Source of the DNA: an uncultured Parabacteroides sp.
GTDB lineage: Bacteria > Bacteroidota > Bacteroidia > Bacteroidales > Tannerellaceae
Assembly (NCBI GenBank): GCA_949298575.1
Contig: CASFXH010000019.1
Span: 469-57,456, forward strand
Length of the DNA stretch: 56,988 nt
Reading direction: 5' to 3'
This document shows positions 16,444 through 23,915 of the stretch, one piece after another. Position 1 is the first letter of the stretch. Every line of letters starts with the position of its first letter. The notes below the pieces were generated by a model. That model saw nothing but the letters and a program-made list of their open reading frames with translations. It was not told where the DNA came from and ran no database searches. The position numbers were made by a program, and so were the translations under genes.

Positions 16444-17187
16444 TTATAATGTATAACCGAAGGTGAAGCTCACCATATAATTCCGTATTCGAAAATCATT
16501 TTGTTGTTCATAAGTATTTCCAAAAGCCGTCTGAAAATCGATTGTAAAAGTCACTCGATCCACCGTTACACTAGCCGCCGCCGCTACTCCCCAATCAAAG
16601 CGCGGTGAAGCGTCTATACGATATTCTTCGTTCACATGTTTGCCCTTAAAAGGATCAAATTCATAATACTCATGAACCACAGGCTCTAAATCGGGAAAAC
16701 TCTCTTCGCTAAATAACCTCGCATTATAGGACATACTACCTTTGCCACCCAAACCAATCCCCGCATAAGGGCCAAGCCCTAAATTTATTTTCACATTATC
16801 CGCCACGCTGTAACGCCACCGCACCATCAAGGGAAGTTGCAGGTAATAGCGTGTAGCTTTAGCAAAGTAGCCATCCATAAAACGCCCATTCCCAACTGGA
16901 ATGTTTCCAACGTTCATCGCATGATAACCGCCTCGCTGCTGGACCACAAAAAGGCCAGAATTCAATCCAAATGAAGGCTTTTCCCTTCCTTCCGCATGGA
17001 TAATCTCATGATAAACGCCAACGCCCATCTTAAAGCCTACATACGTTTTATCATAAAAATGATCCTTATTCACCACCATACCCGCCTCCGGAGTGATTTC
17101 CCATCCCTCTTGAGCACAGACCGAAGCCGCCGCCATGCAGGCCAACGCCAAGGTCATTCCTACTCTCTTTTTCATCTTCCGCTTCAT
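16444..17187 (-). CDS. Outer-membrane beta-barrel protein, paralogue of the next gene
   Basis: A 247-residue protein with a signal peptide (first 26 residues, ending VCAQE). An alternative ATG lies at 17175. The mature part opens WEITPEAGMVVNK and carries PLMVRWRYSV and LGLGPYAGIGLGGKGS strands, with a C-terminal VSFTFGYTL. This is a porin-family barrel, homologous to the protein at 15569-16420 but lacking its Gly/Tyr loop. It starts 72 bp after the sigma-factor gene on the same strand. The two may be output proteins of the sigma/anti-sigma pathway or receptor accessories; neither role can be shown from sequence. Confidence 0.8.
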   Translation of the reverse strand: MKRKMKKRVGMTLALACMAAASVCAQEGWEITPEAGMVVNKDHFYDKTYVGFKMGVGVYHEIIHAEGREKPSFGLNSGLFVVQQRGGYHAMNVGNIPVGNGRFMDGYFAKATRYYLQLPLMVRWRYSVADNVKINLGLGPYAGIGLGGKGSMSYNARLFSEESFPDLEPVVHEYYEFDPFKGKHVNEEYRIDASPRFDWGVAAAASVTVDRVTFTIDFQTAFGNTYEQQNDFRIRNYMVSFTFGYTL

Positions 17188-17259
17188 TTCTGGTTTAAAT
17201 CCGTTTTTTGTCCTTAAGACGAATGCCTGAGAGAAAACCCCTATCCTCGTCCAGGGAAT

Positions 17260-17775
17260 TTAGCCGAAAAAGAAAGTATAGATTTTCACCGCCGTCGCAC
17301 GAAGCGCCTTCAGGGCGGCGGTCATGTGATTCTCCACGGTCTTGACCGAAAGACGTAGCTCCTCGGCGATCTCACGATAACTCAGGCCATCCCGTTTAGC
17401 CATAAGAAAAACTTGGCGACGTGCCGGGGGAAGATGATCGATGGCCGCCCAAAGACGAGCGTCACGTTCGGCCCGCGCCTCGGCCTCATCCGCGGAAAAG
17501 TCTGGGGCATCAGGCAAATCATCGACAACCTGTTCTGGTCGTGCGCTCCGGATCGCGTCAAGCGAACGATTCCGGACCGACTGGTAGAGATAGGCCCGCA
17601 AGTCGCTGACCAAGCTCCCGGCCCGCAAGCGTTCCCACACATCGGCGAAGGCTTGCTGCACGATATCCTCCGCCTCATCGGTCCGCTCCGTATAACGCAA
17701 AGCGAAGAGGCACAAGGGCCTGTAAAGACTCTTGAACTGCGTTTCAAATTCTCGTGCCGTGATTGTCGTCGCCAT
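17260..17775 (-). CDS. ECF-type RNA polymerase sigma factor (FecI-like)
   Basis: The protein is 171 residues when started at the ATG at 17775; an upstream in-frame GTG at 17835 would add 20 residues of low-complexity sequence and is not favoured. Sigma region 2 is seen as the YRPLCLFALRYT segment followed by DEAEDIVQQAFADVWERL, and region 4 as a helix-turn-helix with DGLSYREIAEELRLSVKTVE. It is the first gene of the minus-strand cluster with two barrel proteins, FecR, the STN receptor and DUF4249. It is therefore expected to direct transcription of those genes when released by FecR. A 22-bp palindrome array lies 130 bp upstream, between this gene and trpS. Confidence 0.93.
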   Translation of the reverse strand: MATTITAREFETQFKSLYRPLCLFALRYTERTDEAEDIVQQAFADVWERLRAGSLVSDLRAYLYQSVRNRSLDAIRSARPEQVVDDLPDAPDFSADEAEARAERDARLWAAIDHLPPARRQVFLMAKRDGLSYREIAEELRLSVKTVENHMTAALKALRATAVKIYTFFFG

Positions 17776-17904
17776 CCTATCGCTGTCTAACGCCGCGAAA
17801 GAAGGCTTCTTTTCCTTACGCCCACTTGTTTTCACAGCCTTTAATTGCGATTTAACCTAACGAAACAGACTTTTGTCCGATTACCAAACGCGATGCCATA
17901 GTTT

Positions 17905-18085
17905 GGTAATCACGTTACCAAAGTCAGGTAACCACGTTACCAAAGCCTGGTAATCCCATTACCAAAGTCAGGTAATCATGTTACCAAAGTCAGGTAATCA
18001 CGTTACCAAAGTCAGGTAATCATGTTACCGAAGTCAGGTAATCCCATTACCAAAGTCAAGTAATCATGTTACCATAGTCCGGTAA
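17905..18085. repeat. 22-bp tandem palindrome array (9 units)
   Basis: Nine units with an exact 22-bp period; GGTAA-type arms start at 17905, 17927, 17949, 17971, 17993, 18015, 18037, 18059 and 18081. Each unit contains GGTAATCACGTTACC or a close variant (five-base arms GGTAA/TTACC around a five-base centre that varies: cacg, catg, ccat), linked by AAAGTCA. There are no spacers of independent sequence, so it is not a CRISPR array. It lies between the divergent sigma-factor and trpS genes and does not overlap the trpS promoter element at 18247. Confidence 0.92.
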
Positions 18086-18246
18086 TTGTCATTCAACGAT
18101 TCCAGTTGACTTAAAATGCCTTTAACGATAAAAGAGGTTGACTCAGGTTAGGCTTATCCGTATGCTGGGTTGGCCCCGTTCGCGGGCGCGAAATCTCTAA
18201 CGACCGATTTGGGTTAAAGAGGGAAGGGGGATAAGGAATTATTCGC

Positions 18247-18256
18247 TAACTTCGCG
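18247..18256 (+). promoter_or_regulatory. Promoter -7-like element TAACTTCGCG for trpS
   Basis: TAACTTCGCG lies 33 bases before the trpS ATG and matches the recurring TAnnTTCGCG pattern. No other gene lies downstream on this strand before trpS. Confidence 0.6.
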
Positions 18257-18289
18257 ACCGTCAAAAATGAAAGATTAAAAATACACGAT

Positions 18290-19345
18290 ATGGAAATAGT
18301 AGTTAGCGGCATCCGTCCGACCGGAAACCTCCATCTTGGGAATTATTTCGGCGCCGTCAAGGGCTTTTTGCAAATGCAACACGAGTACGATTGCAAATTC
18401 TTCATCGCCGATTGGCACTCGTTGACAACCCACCCCCGCCCTCTAGACATCCAAGCGAGCACGCGTACGATCCTCTCCGAGTATCTCGCCTGCGGAATCG
18501 ACCCAGAGGTCGCGACAATTTACGTCCAGAGCGACGTGCCCGAGACGGCGGAGCTTTACCTCTACCTCAACATGAACGCGGGCATCGGCGAGTTGATGCG
18601 CACCACTTCTTTCAAGGACAAGGCGCGCCAACAGCTCCACATCGACCGCACGCATCCCACGGAAGGTGACGTCGAACGTGAGATTTTCAATGAAGGGAAC
18701 AAACACAGCGTGAGCGCCGGCCTGCTGACCTACCCCACCCTGATGGCCGCCGACATTATCATCCATAAGGCGGTCAAAGTCCCTGTCGGCAAAGATCAAG
18801 AACAAAATATGGAGATGGCGCGTCGTTTCGCCCGCCGGTTCAACGCGACGTATGGCGTCGATCTCTTCCCCGAACCCGCCTCATTTTATTACTCGCATAA
18901 GGCGGTCAAAGTCCCGGGTCTCGACGGCTCAGGGAAAATGGGCAAAAGCGAAGGAAACGCGATCTACCTTGTCGACGACGAGAAAACGATCCGAAAGAAA
19001 GTCATGAAAGCCGTAACCGATTCGGGACCAACGGAACCCAATAGCGTGAAACCCGAGCCCATCGCCAATCTCTTTTCGATGATGGAAATCGTCTCCACGA
19101 AGGAAACTTACGACTACTTTAACGAAAAATACAACTCGTGCGAGATCCGCTACGGCGACATGAAGAAACAATTGGCCGAGGATATCAACGCTTTCTGCGC
19201 CCCAATCCGTGAGCGCATCCTCGAGATCCAAGCCGATCGCACGCTTCTCGACCGTGTTGCCCGCGAAGGTGCCGCCAAAGCGAGAGAAAGCGCGGCGAAA
19301 ACCCTTCAAGAAGTACGGCAAATCATCGGATTCAAGGCCTATTAA
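18290..19345 (+). CDS. trpS: Tryptophan--tRNA ligase
   Basis: A class I aminoacyl-tRNA synthetase of 351 residues, the usual length for bacterial TrpRS. It charges tRNA-Trp with tryptophan using ATP. The HIGH-type motif is HLGN at residues 15-18 within PTGNLHLGNYFGA. The KMSKS-type loop is KMGKS at 216-220. The conserved ADIIIHKAVKVPVGKDQEQN segment of the Trp pocket is present at about residues 155-175. It is monocistronic, with a promoter-like element upstream and a strong shared terminator downstream. The ATG at 18290 is the only sensible start. Confidence 0.97.
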   Translation: MEIVVSGIRPTGNLHLGNYFGAVKGFLQMQHEYDCKFFIADWHSLTTHPRPLDIQASTRTILSEYLACGIDPEVATIYVQSDVPETAELYLYLNMNAGIGELMRTTSFKDKARQQLHIDRTHPTEGDVEREIFNEGNKHSVSAGLLTYPTLMAADIIIHKAVKVPVGKDQEQNMEMARRFARRFNATYGVDLFPEPASFYYSHKAVKVPGLDGSGKMGKSEGNAIYLVDDEKTIRKKVMKAVTDSGPTEPNSVKPEPIANLFSMMEIVSTKETYDYFNEKYNSCEIRYGDMKKQLAEDINAFCAPIRERILEIQADRTLLDRVAREGAAKARESAAKTLQEVRQIIGFKAY

Positions 19346-19363
19346 TTGAAAGAAAGCATAAAA

Positions 19364-19412
19364 AAGGAATGAGGAATCGTCAGGGCCAATCCTGATTGAT
19401 TCCTCATTCTTT
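19364..19412. terminator. Bidirectional terminator between trpS and the hydrolase gene
   Basis: A 15-pair stem with one mismatch (AAGGAATGAGGAATC / GATTCCTCATTCTTT) encloses a smaller hairpin (TCAGG / CCTGA). It sits between the convergent trpS and hydrolase stops and has A/T-rich flanks on both sides, so it can end both transcripts. Confidence 0.85.
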
Positions 19413-19422
19413 CTTTAAAGGC

Positions 19423-20262
19423 TTAATCCTTTATTTCTTCCAGCCATTTTTCCAACTCGCCGGTCCATTGACGCTTGAAAATATAGCCATCACCATACCC
19501 CCAGCCATGGCCTCCGGTAGGATAGATGTGCAAACTCGCGGAAACACCTTGCCGTGCGAGCGCGGAATAATAAGCGACCGCGTTCTGGACTGGGACCACG
19601 TCATCGTCCGTGCAATGAAGAATGAATGCCGGTGGGGTTTCCGAGGTAACTTGCTTCTCATTCGAATATTTCTCCTCCAACGCTTTATCAGGCGTTTTCC
19701 CGATCAAGTTATCGTGTGAGCCCATGTGCGTGAATGAGGGATCCATCGTGATAACCGGATAGAAAAGAATCTGAAAGTCGGGACGGGTTACGGCGTCAGT
19801 GAAATGGGTCGCGGCGGTGCTGGCCAAGTGGCCTCCGGCGGACGAGCCCATAATTCCTAATTTCTGAATATTCCACTCCGCGGCGTGCTGGCGCATGATC
19901 CGCAAGGCCTGTTGGGCATCGCTCAAGGGCACCTCGTTGTTGCCGTTCGGCATCCGATAAGTAAGCACCGCATACGTGACCCCAAGGCGATTCATCCAAT
20001 CGGCCATTGCGGTTCCCTCATGCTCAACCGCCAATCCCCAATAACCGCCACCTGGGCACGCGACGATCGCCAACCCATTCCCTCGTTCAGCGGGAAAGAC
20101 CGTCAGCGTAGGTTCCGCCACATAAAGAGCGCCTCCCTCAACCTGTTCACGCATACCATTATCGTTCGGAGCGCCATTCGGCCAAAGCTTGATCACGATC
20201 GGTTCACGGGCCGCCAACAAACCCGAAACCAGCAGAAAAATAAAAGTCAGAAAATGTCTCAT
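19423..20262 (-). CDS. Secreted alpha/beta hydrolase (esterase / acetylesterase-like)
   Basis: A 279-residue protein with a signal peptide (about 1-18, ending LLAA). The oxyanion motif CPGGGYWG is at about 69-76. The nucleophile Ser141 is in GSSAGG, the acid is probably Asp220 in the TDDDVVP motif, and His252 is in GGHGWG. The arrangement matches the BD-FAE-like / acetyl-xylan-esterase-type hydrolases common in gut Bacteroidota, which act on ester-linked carbohydrate or small esters; the substrate is not determinable. It is transcribed alone on the minus strand, with TAATTTTGCG about 25 bp upstream, and it converges on trpS. Confidence 0.88.
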   Translation of the reverse strand: MRHFLTFIFLLVSGLLAAREPIVIKLWPNGAPNDNGMREQVEGGALYVAEPTLTVFPAERGNGLAIVACPGGGYWGLAVEHEGTAMADWMNRLGVTYAVLTYRMPNGNNEVPLSDAQQALRIMRQHAAEWNIQKLGIMGSSAGGHLASTAATHFTDAVTRPDFQILFYPVITMDPSFTHMGSHDNLIGKTPDKALEEKYSNEKQVTSETPPAFILHCTDDDVVPVQNAVAYYSALARQGVSASLHIYPTGGHGWGYGDGYIFKRQWTGELEKWLEEIKD

Positions 20263-20286
20263 CGTATTACATATTTAAAGTTCACT

Positions 20287-20296
20287 CGCAAAATTA
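20287..20296 (-). promoter_or_regulatory. Promoter -7-like element TAATTTTGCG for the hydrolase
   Basis: On the minus strand TAATTTTGCG lies 25 bases before the hydrolase ATG. It matches the classical Bacteroidota TAnnTTTG element and also continues with GCG like the TTCGCG variants. Confidence 0.55.
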
Positions 20297-20407
20297 AAAA
20301 ACATTTTCCACATAAGCCATAGGCCATGACTTCCATCCATTCAGGTTAAAAACAAAGCGCTTGGCCGAAAACTCATCCTATCGCCTTGCGTGTTGAAATA
20401 AAATCGT

Positions 20408-20417
20408 TACATTCGCG
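20408..20417 (+). promoter_or_regulatory. Promoter -7-like element TACATTCGCG upstream of carB
   Basis: TACATTCGCG matches the recurrent pattern. If used, it gives carB a 5' leader of about 200 bases containing a short open frame (from an ATG at 20437) and a hairpin at 20477-20491. Confidence 0.55.
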
Positions 20418-20476
20418 AAATCTTTGGAAAAGATAGATGGGAAACGAGCGAAAGACAGACAATCCGATCGTTAAGA

Positions 20477-20491
20477 CCGCCCTTCAGGCGG
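20477..20491 (+). promoter_or_regulatory. Hairpin with pyrimidine tract in the carB leader
   Basis: CCGCC-CTTCA-GGCGG is followed by a long C/T-rich run (to about 20516). It lies inside the inferred carB leader. A five-pair GC stem before a T-rich tract resembles a weak attenuator or terminator. No known riboswitch class is recognised. Confidence 0.35.
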
Positions 20492-20624
20492 ACCCTTATC
20501 CCCTTTTTCCCCTTTCAAAAGAGGCCTCGAAAAGCCATTTGTCGCGTGGGTATTATTTACCAACGCGTTTTTTTTATGCAAACAAAACGTCTACAAGTAA
20601 GAACTTCATACAAACACAAGAAAC

Positions 20625-23600
20625 ATGTCAAAGAGCGGTATTAAGAAAGTGATCGTCCTGGGTTCGGGCGCACTGAAGATCGGGCAAGCGGGAGAATTCG
20701 ACTACTCCGGCTCGCAGGCGCTAAAAGCGTTAAGAGAAGAAGGCATCAGCTCCGTGCTGATTAACCCTAACATCGCGACTATCCAAACTTCCGACGGGGT
20801 GGCGGACCGTGTTTACTTCCTGCCTATCACGCCCTATTTCGTAGAAGAGGTCATCAAGAAAGAACGGCCAGACGGCATCTTGCTGGCTTTCGGTGGGCAA
20901 ACAGCCTTGAACTGCGGCACGCAACTCTATAATGAAGGGACATTAGCGAAATACGGGGTAAAGGTATTGGGCACATCGGTGGAAGCCATCATGTACACCG
21001 AGGACCGTGACCTGTTCGTCAAGAAATTGAGCGAAATCGATATCAAGACTCCCGTCAGCCAAGCGGTAGAGAGCATGGACGACGCCTTGGAAGCGGCTCA
21101 ACGCATCGGTTATCCCATCATGATCCGCTCCGCATACGCCCTGGGAGGCATGGGAAGCGGTATTTGCCAGAATGAAGCGGAGTTGCGTACGCTCGCGGAA
21201 AGCGCGTTCGCTTACTCCCCGCAGATCCTCGTGGAAGAATCCTTGAAGGGCTGGAAAGAAATTGAGTTCGAAGTTATCCGCGATAAGAATGATCACTGCT
21301 TTACGGTCGTGAGCATGGAAAACGTCGATCCGCTTGGCGTACACACGGGCGAAAGTATCGTCGTCGCGCCGACTTGCTCATTGACCGACGCTGAAGTGAC
21401 TATGCTTCAAGAGCTCTCTCGGAAAATAATCCGCCACCTAGGCATTGTCGGCGAGTGCAACATCCAATACGCCTTCAACTCCGAAACGTGTGATTACCGC
21501 GTGATTGAGGTGAACGCGCGTTTGAGCCGCTCTTCCGCGTTGGCTTCAAAAGCGAGTGGATATCCCTTGGCTTTCGTCGCCGCGAAACTGGCGTTAGGCT
21601 ATGGACTCGATGAGATCGGAGAGATGGGGACGCCCAACTCCGCTTATAAGGCACCCGACGTAGACTACATGATCGTAAAAATACCCCGCTGGGACTTGAC
21701 TAAATTCATCGGCGTCAGTCGGCATATTGGCTCCAGCATGAAATCGGTAGGCGAGATCATGTCGATCGGCAAGAGTTTCGAGGAAATCATACAGAAAGGC
21801 TTGCGCATGATCGGGCAAGGTATGCATGGTTTCGTGGGCAACAATGATTTGCGTTTCGATAACCTTGACGACGAGCTGGCCAACCCGACCGACCTGCGTA
21901 TCTTCGCCATCGCTCAAGCGCTGGAGGAAGGCTACACGATCGACCGGATCTACGAGCTGACCAAGATTAACCCCTGGTTCCTCGAACGATTGAAAAACAT
22001 CGTGGACTACAGCCATGTCTTGCAAGGCTATCACAAGATCGAGGATCTGCCGGAAGAGGTTTTGCGGGAAGCGAAACGCTTGGGCTTCTCCGACTTCCAG
22101 ATCGCTCGATTCACCGAACATCCGGAAGGCAATATGGAAAAGGAAAACATCCGGGTTCGCAATTTGCGTAAGAAGATGGGCATCCTGCCAACCGTCAAAC
22201 GCATCAACACGATCGCCTCTGAACATCCCGAGTTGACCAACTACCTCTACTTCACTTACGATGGGACAGATCATGATATACCTTATTATAAGAATGACAA
22301 GAGCGTGGTCATCCTGGGTTCCGGAGCCTACCGCATCGGCTCGTCCGTGGAATTCGACTGGTGTTCGGTCAACGCGGCGCAGACAGCCCGGAAATTAGGC
22401 TATAAAGCCATCATGATCAACTACAACCCGGAAACCGTCTCCACGGATTACGACATGTGTGACCGACTCTATTTCGATGAGCTTTCCTTCGAACGCGTCT
22501 TGGATGTCATGGATCTGGAGACTCCGAAAGGCGTGATCGTCTCGGTTGGCGGACAAATTCCGAACAATTTGGCCATGAAGCTCTATCGGCAGAATGTGCC
22601 GATCTTAGGAACCTCACCCATTTCCATTGACCGGGCGGAAAACCGACACAAATTCTCCGCGATGCTGGATACGTTGGGCATCGACCAGCCGAAATGGGCG
22701 GAAGTCACCAGCATGGACGAGATTGACGCGTTCATCAACGAGGTCGGTTTCCCGATTCTGATCCGTCCTTCTTACGTGCTTTCAGGCGCGGCCATGAATG
22801 TCTGCCACAACAAGGAGCAAATGATTGAATTCCTCGGACTGGCCGCTAAGGTCTCGAAAGAATATCCGGTGGTCGTTTCCCAATTCTTGCAAGGTGCGAA
22901 AGAAATCGAGTTCGACGCTGTCGCCCGCAATGGCGAGGTGGTCGAATACGCAATCTCTGAACACATTGAGTTCGCGGGTGTTCACTCGGGCGACGCGACA
23001 TTGGTCTTCCCCGCTCAAAAGATCTATTTTGAGACGGCCCGTCGAATCAAGAAAGTCAGCAAAAAGATCGCGATGGAACTCAACATCAGCGGTCCATTCA
23101 ATATCCAATTCTTGGCGAAAAACAACGACGTGAAAGTCATCGAGTGCAACTTGCGCGCCTCACGCAGCTTCCCGTTCGTCTCCAAAGTCCTGAAACGGAA
23201 CTTTATCGAAACGGCGACCAAGATCATGCTGGACGCGCCTTACACGAAACCCGACAAGAGCGCGTTCGATATCGATTGGATCGGCGTTAAGGCATCCCAA
23301 TTCTCTTTCGCCCGTTTGCACAAGGCCGACCCGGTTTTGGGTGTAGATATGAGCTCGACTGGCGAAGTGGGTTGCGTAGGTGACGACTTCAACGAAGCCT
23401 TGCTCTCGGCCATGATCGCCGTCGGCAACCGTATCCCGAAACAAAACATCCTGGTATCCTCGGGTGGTCCTAAGAGCAAGGTCGACTTGCTGGAACCCTG
23501 TCGGTTGCTGGCTAAAAAAGGCTATACGATCTATGGTACGCATGGCACCGCGAAATTTTTGAACGACAACGGTATCAAAGCGATCGAAGTCTGTTGGCCC

Positions 23601-23843
23601 GACGAGCAAGGAGAGTTGCATGTCATGGAGATGTTCTCCAAGCATATTTTCGAGCTGGTCATCAATATCCCCAAAGACCACAGCACACGCGAATTGACCA
23701 ATGGCTACAAGATTCGCCGAGCCGCGATCGACCACAACATTCCACTGATCACCAACGCACGGTTGGCAAGCGCGTTCATCAGCGCGTTCTGTGAGATGAA
23801 AATGGAAGATATTCAGATCAAGAGCTGGCAAGAATACAAATAA
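20625..23843 (+). CDS. carB: Carbamoyl-phosphate synthase large subunit
   Basis: A protein of 1072 residues, the full family length. It makes carbamoyl phosphate from bicarbonate, ATP and ammonia supplied by the small subunit, feeding pyrimidine and arginine synthesis. The two homologous halves each begin with a pre-ATP-grasp glycine motif (GSGALKIGQAGEFDYSGSQ at about 13-31; GSGAYRIGSSVEFDWCSVN near 565). Each half is followed by an ATP-grasp domain, and the C-terminal MGS-like regulatory domain (about 940-1072) binds allosteric effectors. carA is not in this window, so the subunits are encoded apart or carA lies elsewhere. The ATG at 20625 gives a standard N-terminus (MSKSGIKKVIVLGSG). A strong terminator follows. 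Confidence 0.97.
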   Translation: MSKSGIKKVIVLGSGALKIGQAGEFDYSGSQALKALREEGISSVLINPNIATIQTSDGVADRVYFLPITPYFVEEVIKKERPDGILLAFGGQTALNCGTQLYNEGTLAKYGVKVLGTSVEAIMYTEDRDLFVKKLSEIDIKTPVSQAVESMDDALEAAQRIGYPIMIRSAYALGGMGSGICQNEAELRTLAESAFAYSPQILVEESLKGWKEIEFEVIRDKNDHCFTVVSMENVDPLGVHTGESIVVAPTCSLTDAEVTMLQELSRKIIRHLGIVGECNIQYAFNSETCDYRVIEVNARLSRSSALASKASGYPLAFVAAKLALGYGLDEIGEMGTPNSAYKAPDVDYMIVKIPRWDLTKFIGVSRHIGSSMKSVGEIMSIGKSFEEIIQKGLRMIGQGMHGFVGNNDLRFDNLDDELANPTDLRIFAIAQALEEGYTIDRIYELTKINPWFLERLKNIVDYSHVLQGYHKIEDLPEEVLREAKRLGFSDFQIARFTEHPEGNMEKENIRVRNLRKKMGILPTVKRINTIASEHPELTNYLYFTYDGTDHDIPYYKNDKSVVILGSGAYRIGSSVEFDWCSVNAAQTARKLGYKAIMINYNPETVSTDYDMCDRLYFDELSFERVLDVMDLETPKGVIVSVGGQIPNNLAMKLYRQNVPILGTSPISIDRAENRHKFSAMLDTLGIDQPKWAEVTSMDEIDAFINEVGFPILIRPSYVLSGAAMNVCHNKEQMIEFLGLAAKVSKEYPVVVSQFLQGAKEIEFDAVARNGEVVEYAISEHIEFAGVHSGDATLVFPAQKIYFETARRIKKVSKKIAMELNISGPFNIQFLAKNNDVKVIECNLRASRSFPFVSKVLKRNFIETATKIMLDAPYTKPDKSAFDIDWIGVKASQFSFARLHKADPVLGVDMSSTGEVGCVGDDFNEALLSAMIAVGNRIPKQNILVSSGGPKSKVDLLEPCRLLAKKGYTIYGTHGTAKFLNDNGIKAIEVCWPDEQGELHVMEMFSKHIFELVINIPKDHSTRELTNGYKIRRAAIDHNIPLITNARLASAFISAFCEMKMEDIQIKSWQEYK

Positions 23844-23848
23844 TCCAT

Positions 23849-23858
23849 TATATTCGCG
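23849..23858 (+). promoter_or_regulatory. Promoter -7-like element TATATTCGCG upstream of the regulator gene
   Basis: The element lies after the carB stop and before the carB terminator hairpin. A transcript starting here would carry that hairpin in its 5' leader before the ATG at 23916. It may be the regulator's own promoter, or a chance match. Confidence 0.4.
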
Positions 23859-23871
23859 AGTAAAATAAGGA

Positions 23872-23911
23872 GAGACAAGACATCGACGTCTTGTCTCCCT
23901 TCTTTTATTTT
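23872..23911 (+). terminator. Intrinsic terminator after carB
   Basis: A perfect ten-pair stem, GAGACAAGAC / GTCTTGTCTC, with a six-base loop is followed by CTTCTTTTATTTTT. This is a textbook Rho-independent terminator on the plus strand. Confidence 0.9.
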
Positions 23912-23915
23912 TCGC

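Noticed and set aside
17905-18085. CRISPR array
   Set aside because: Repeat units are directly adjacent with short conserved linkers; there are no unique spacers and no cas genes nearby.
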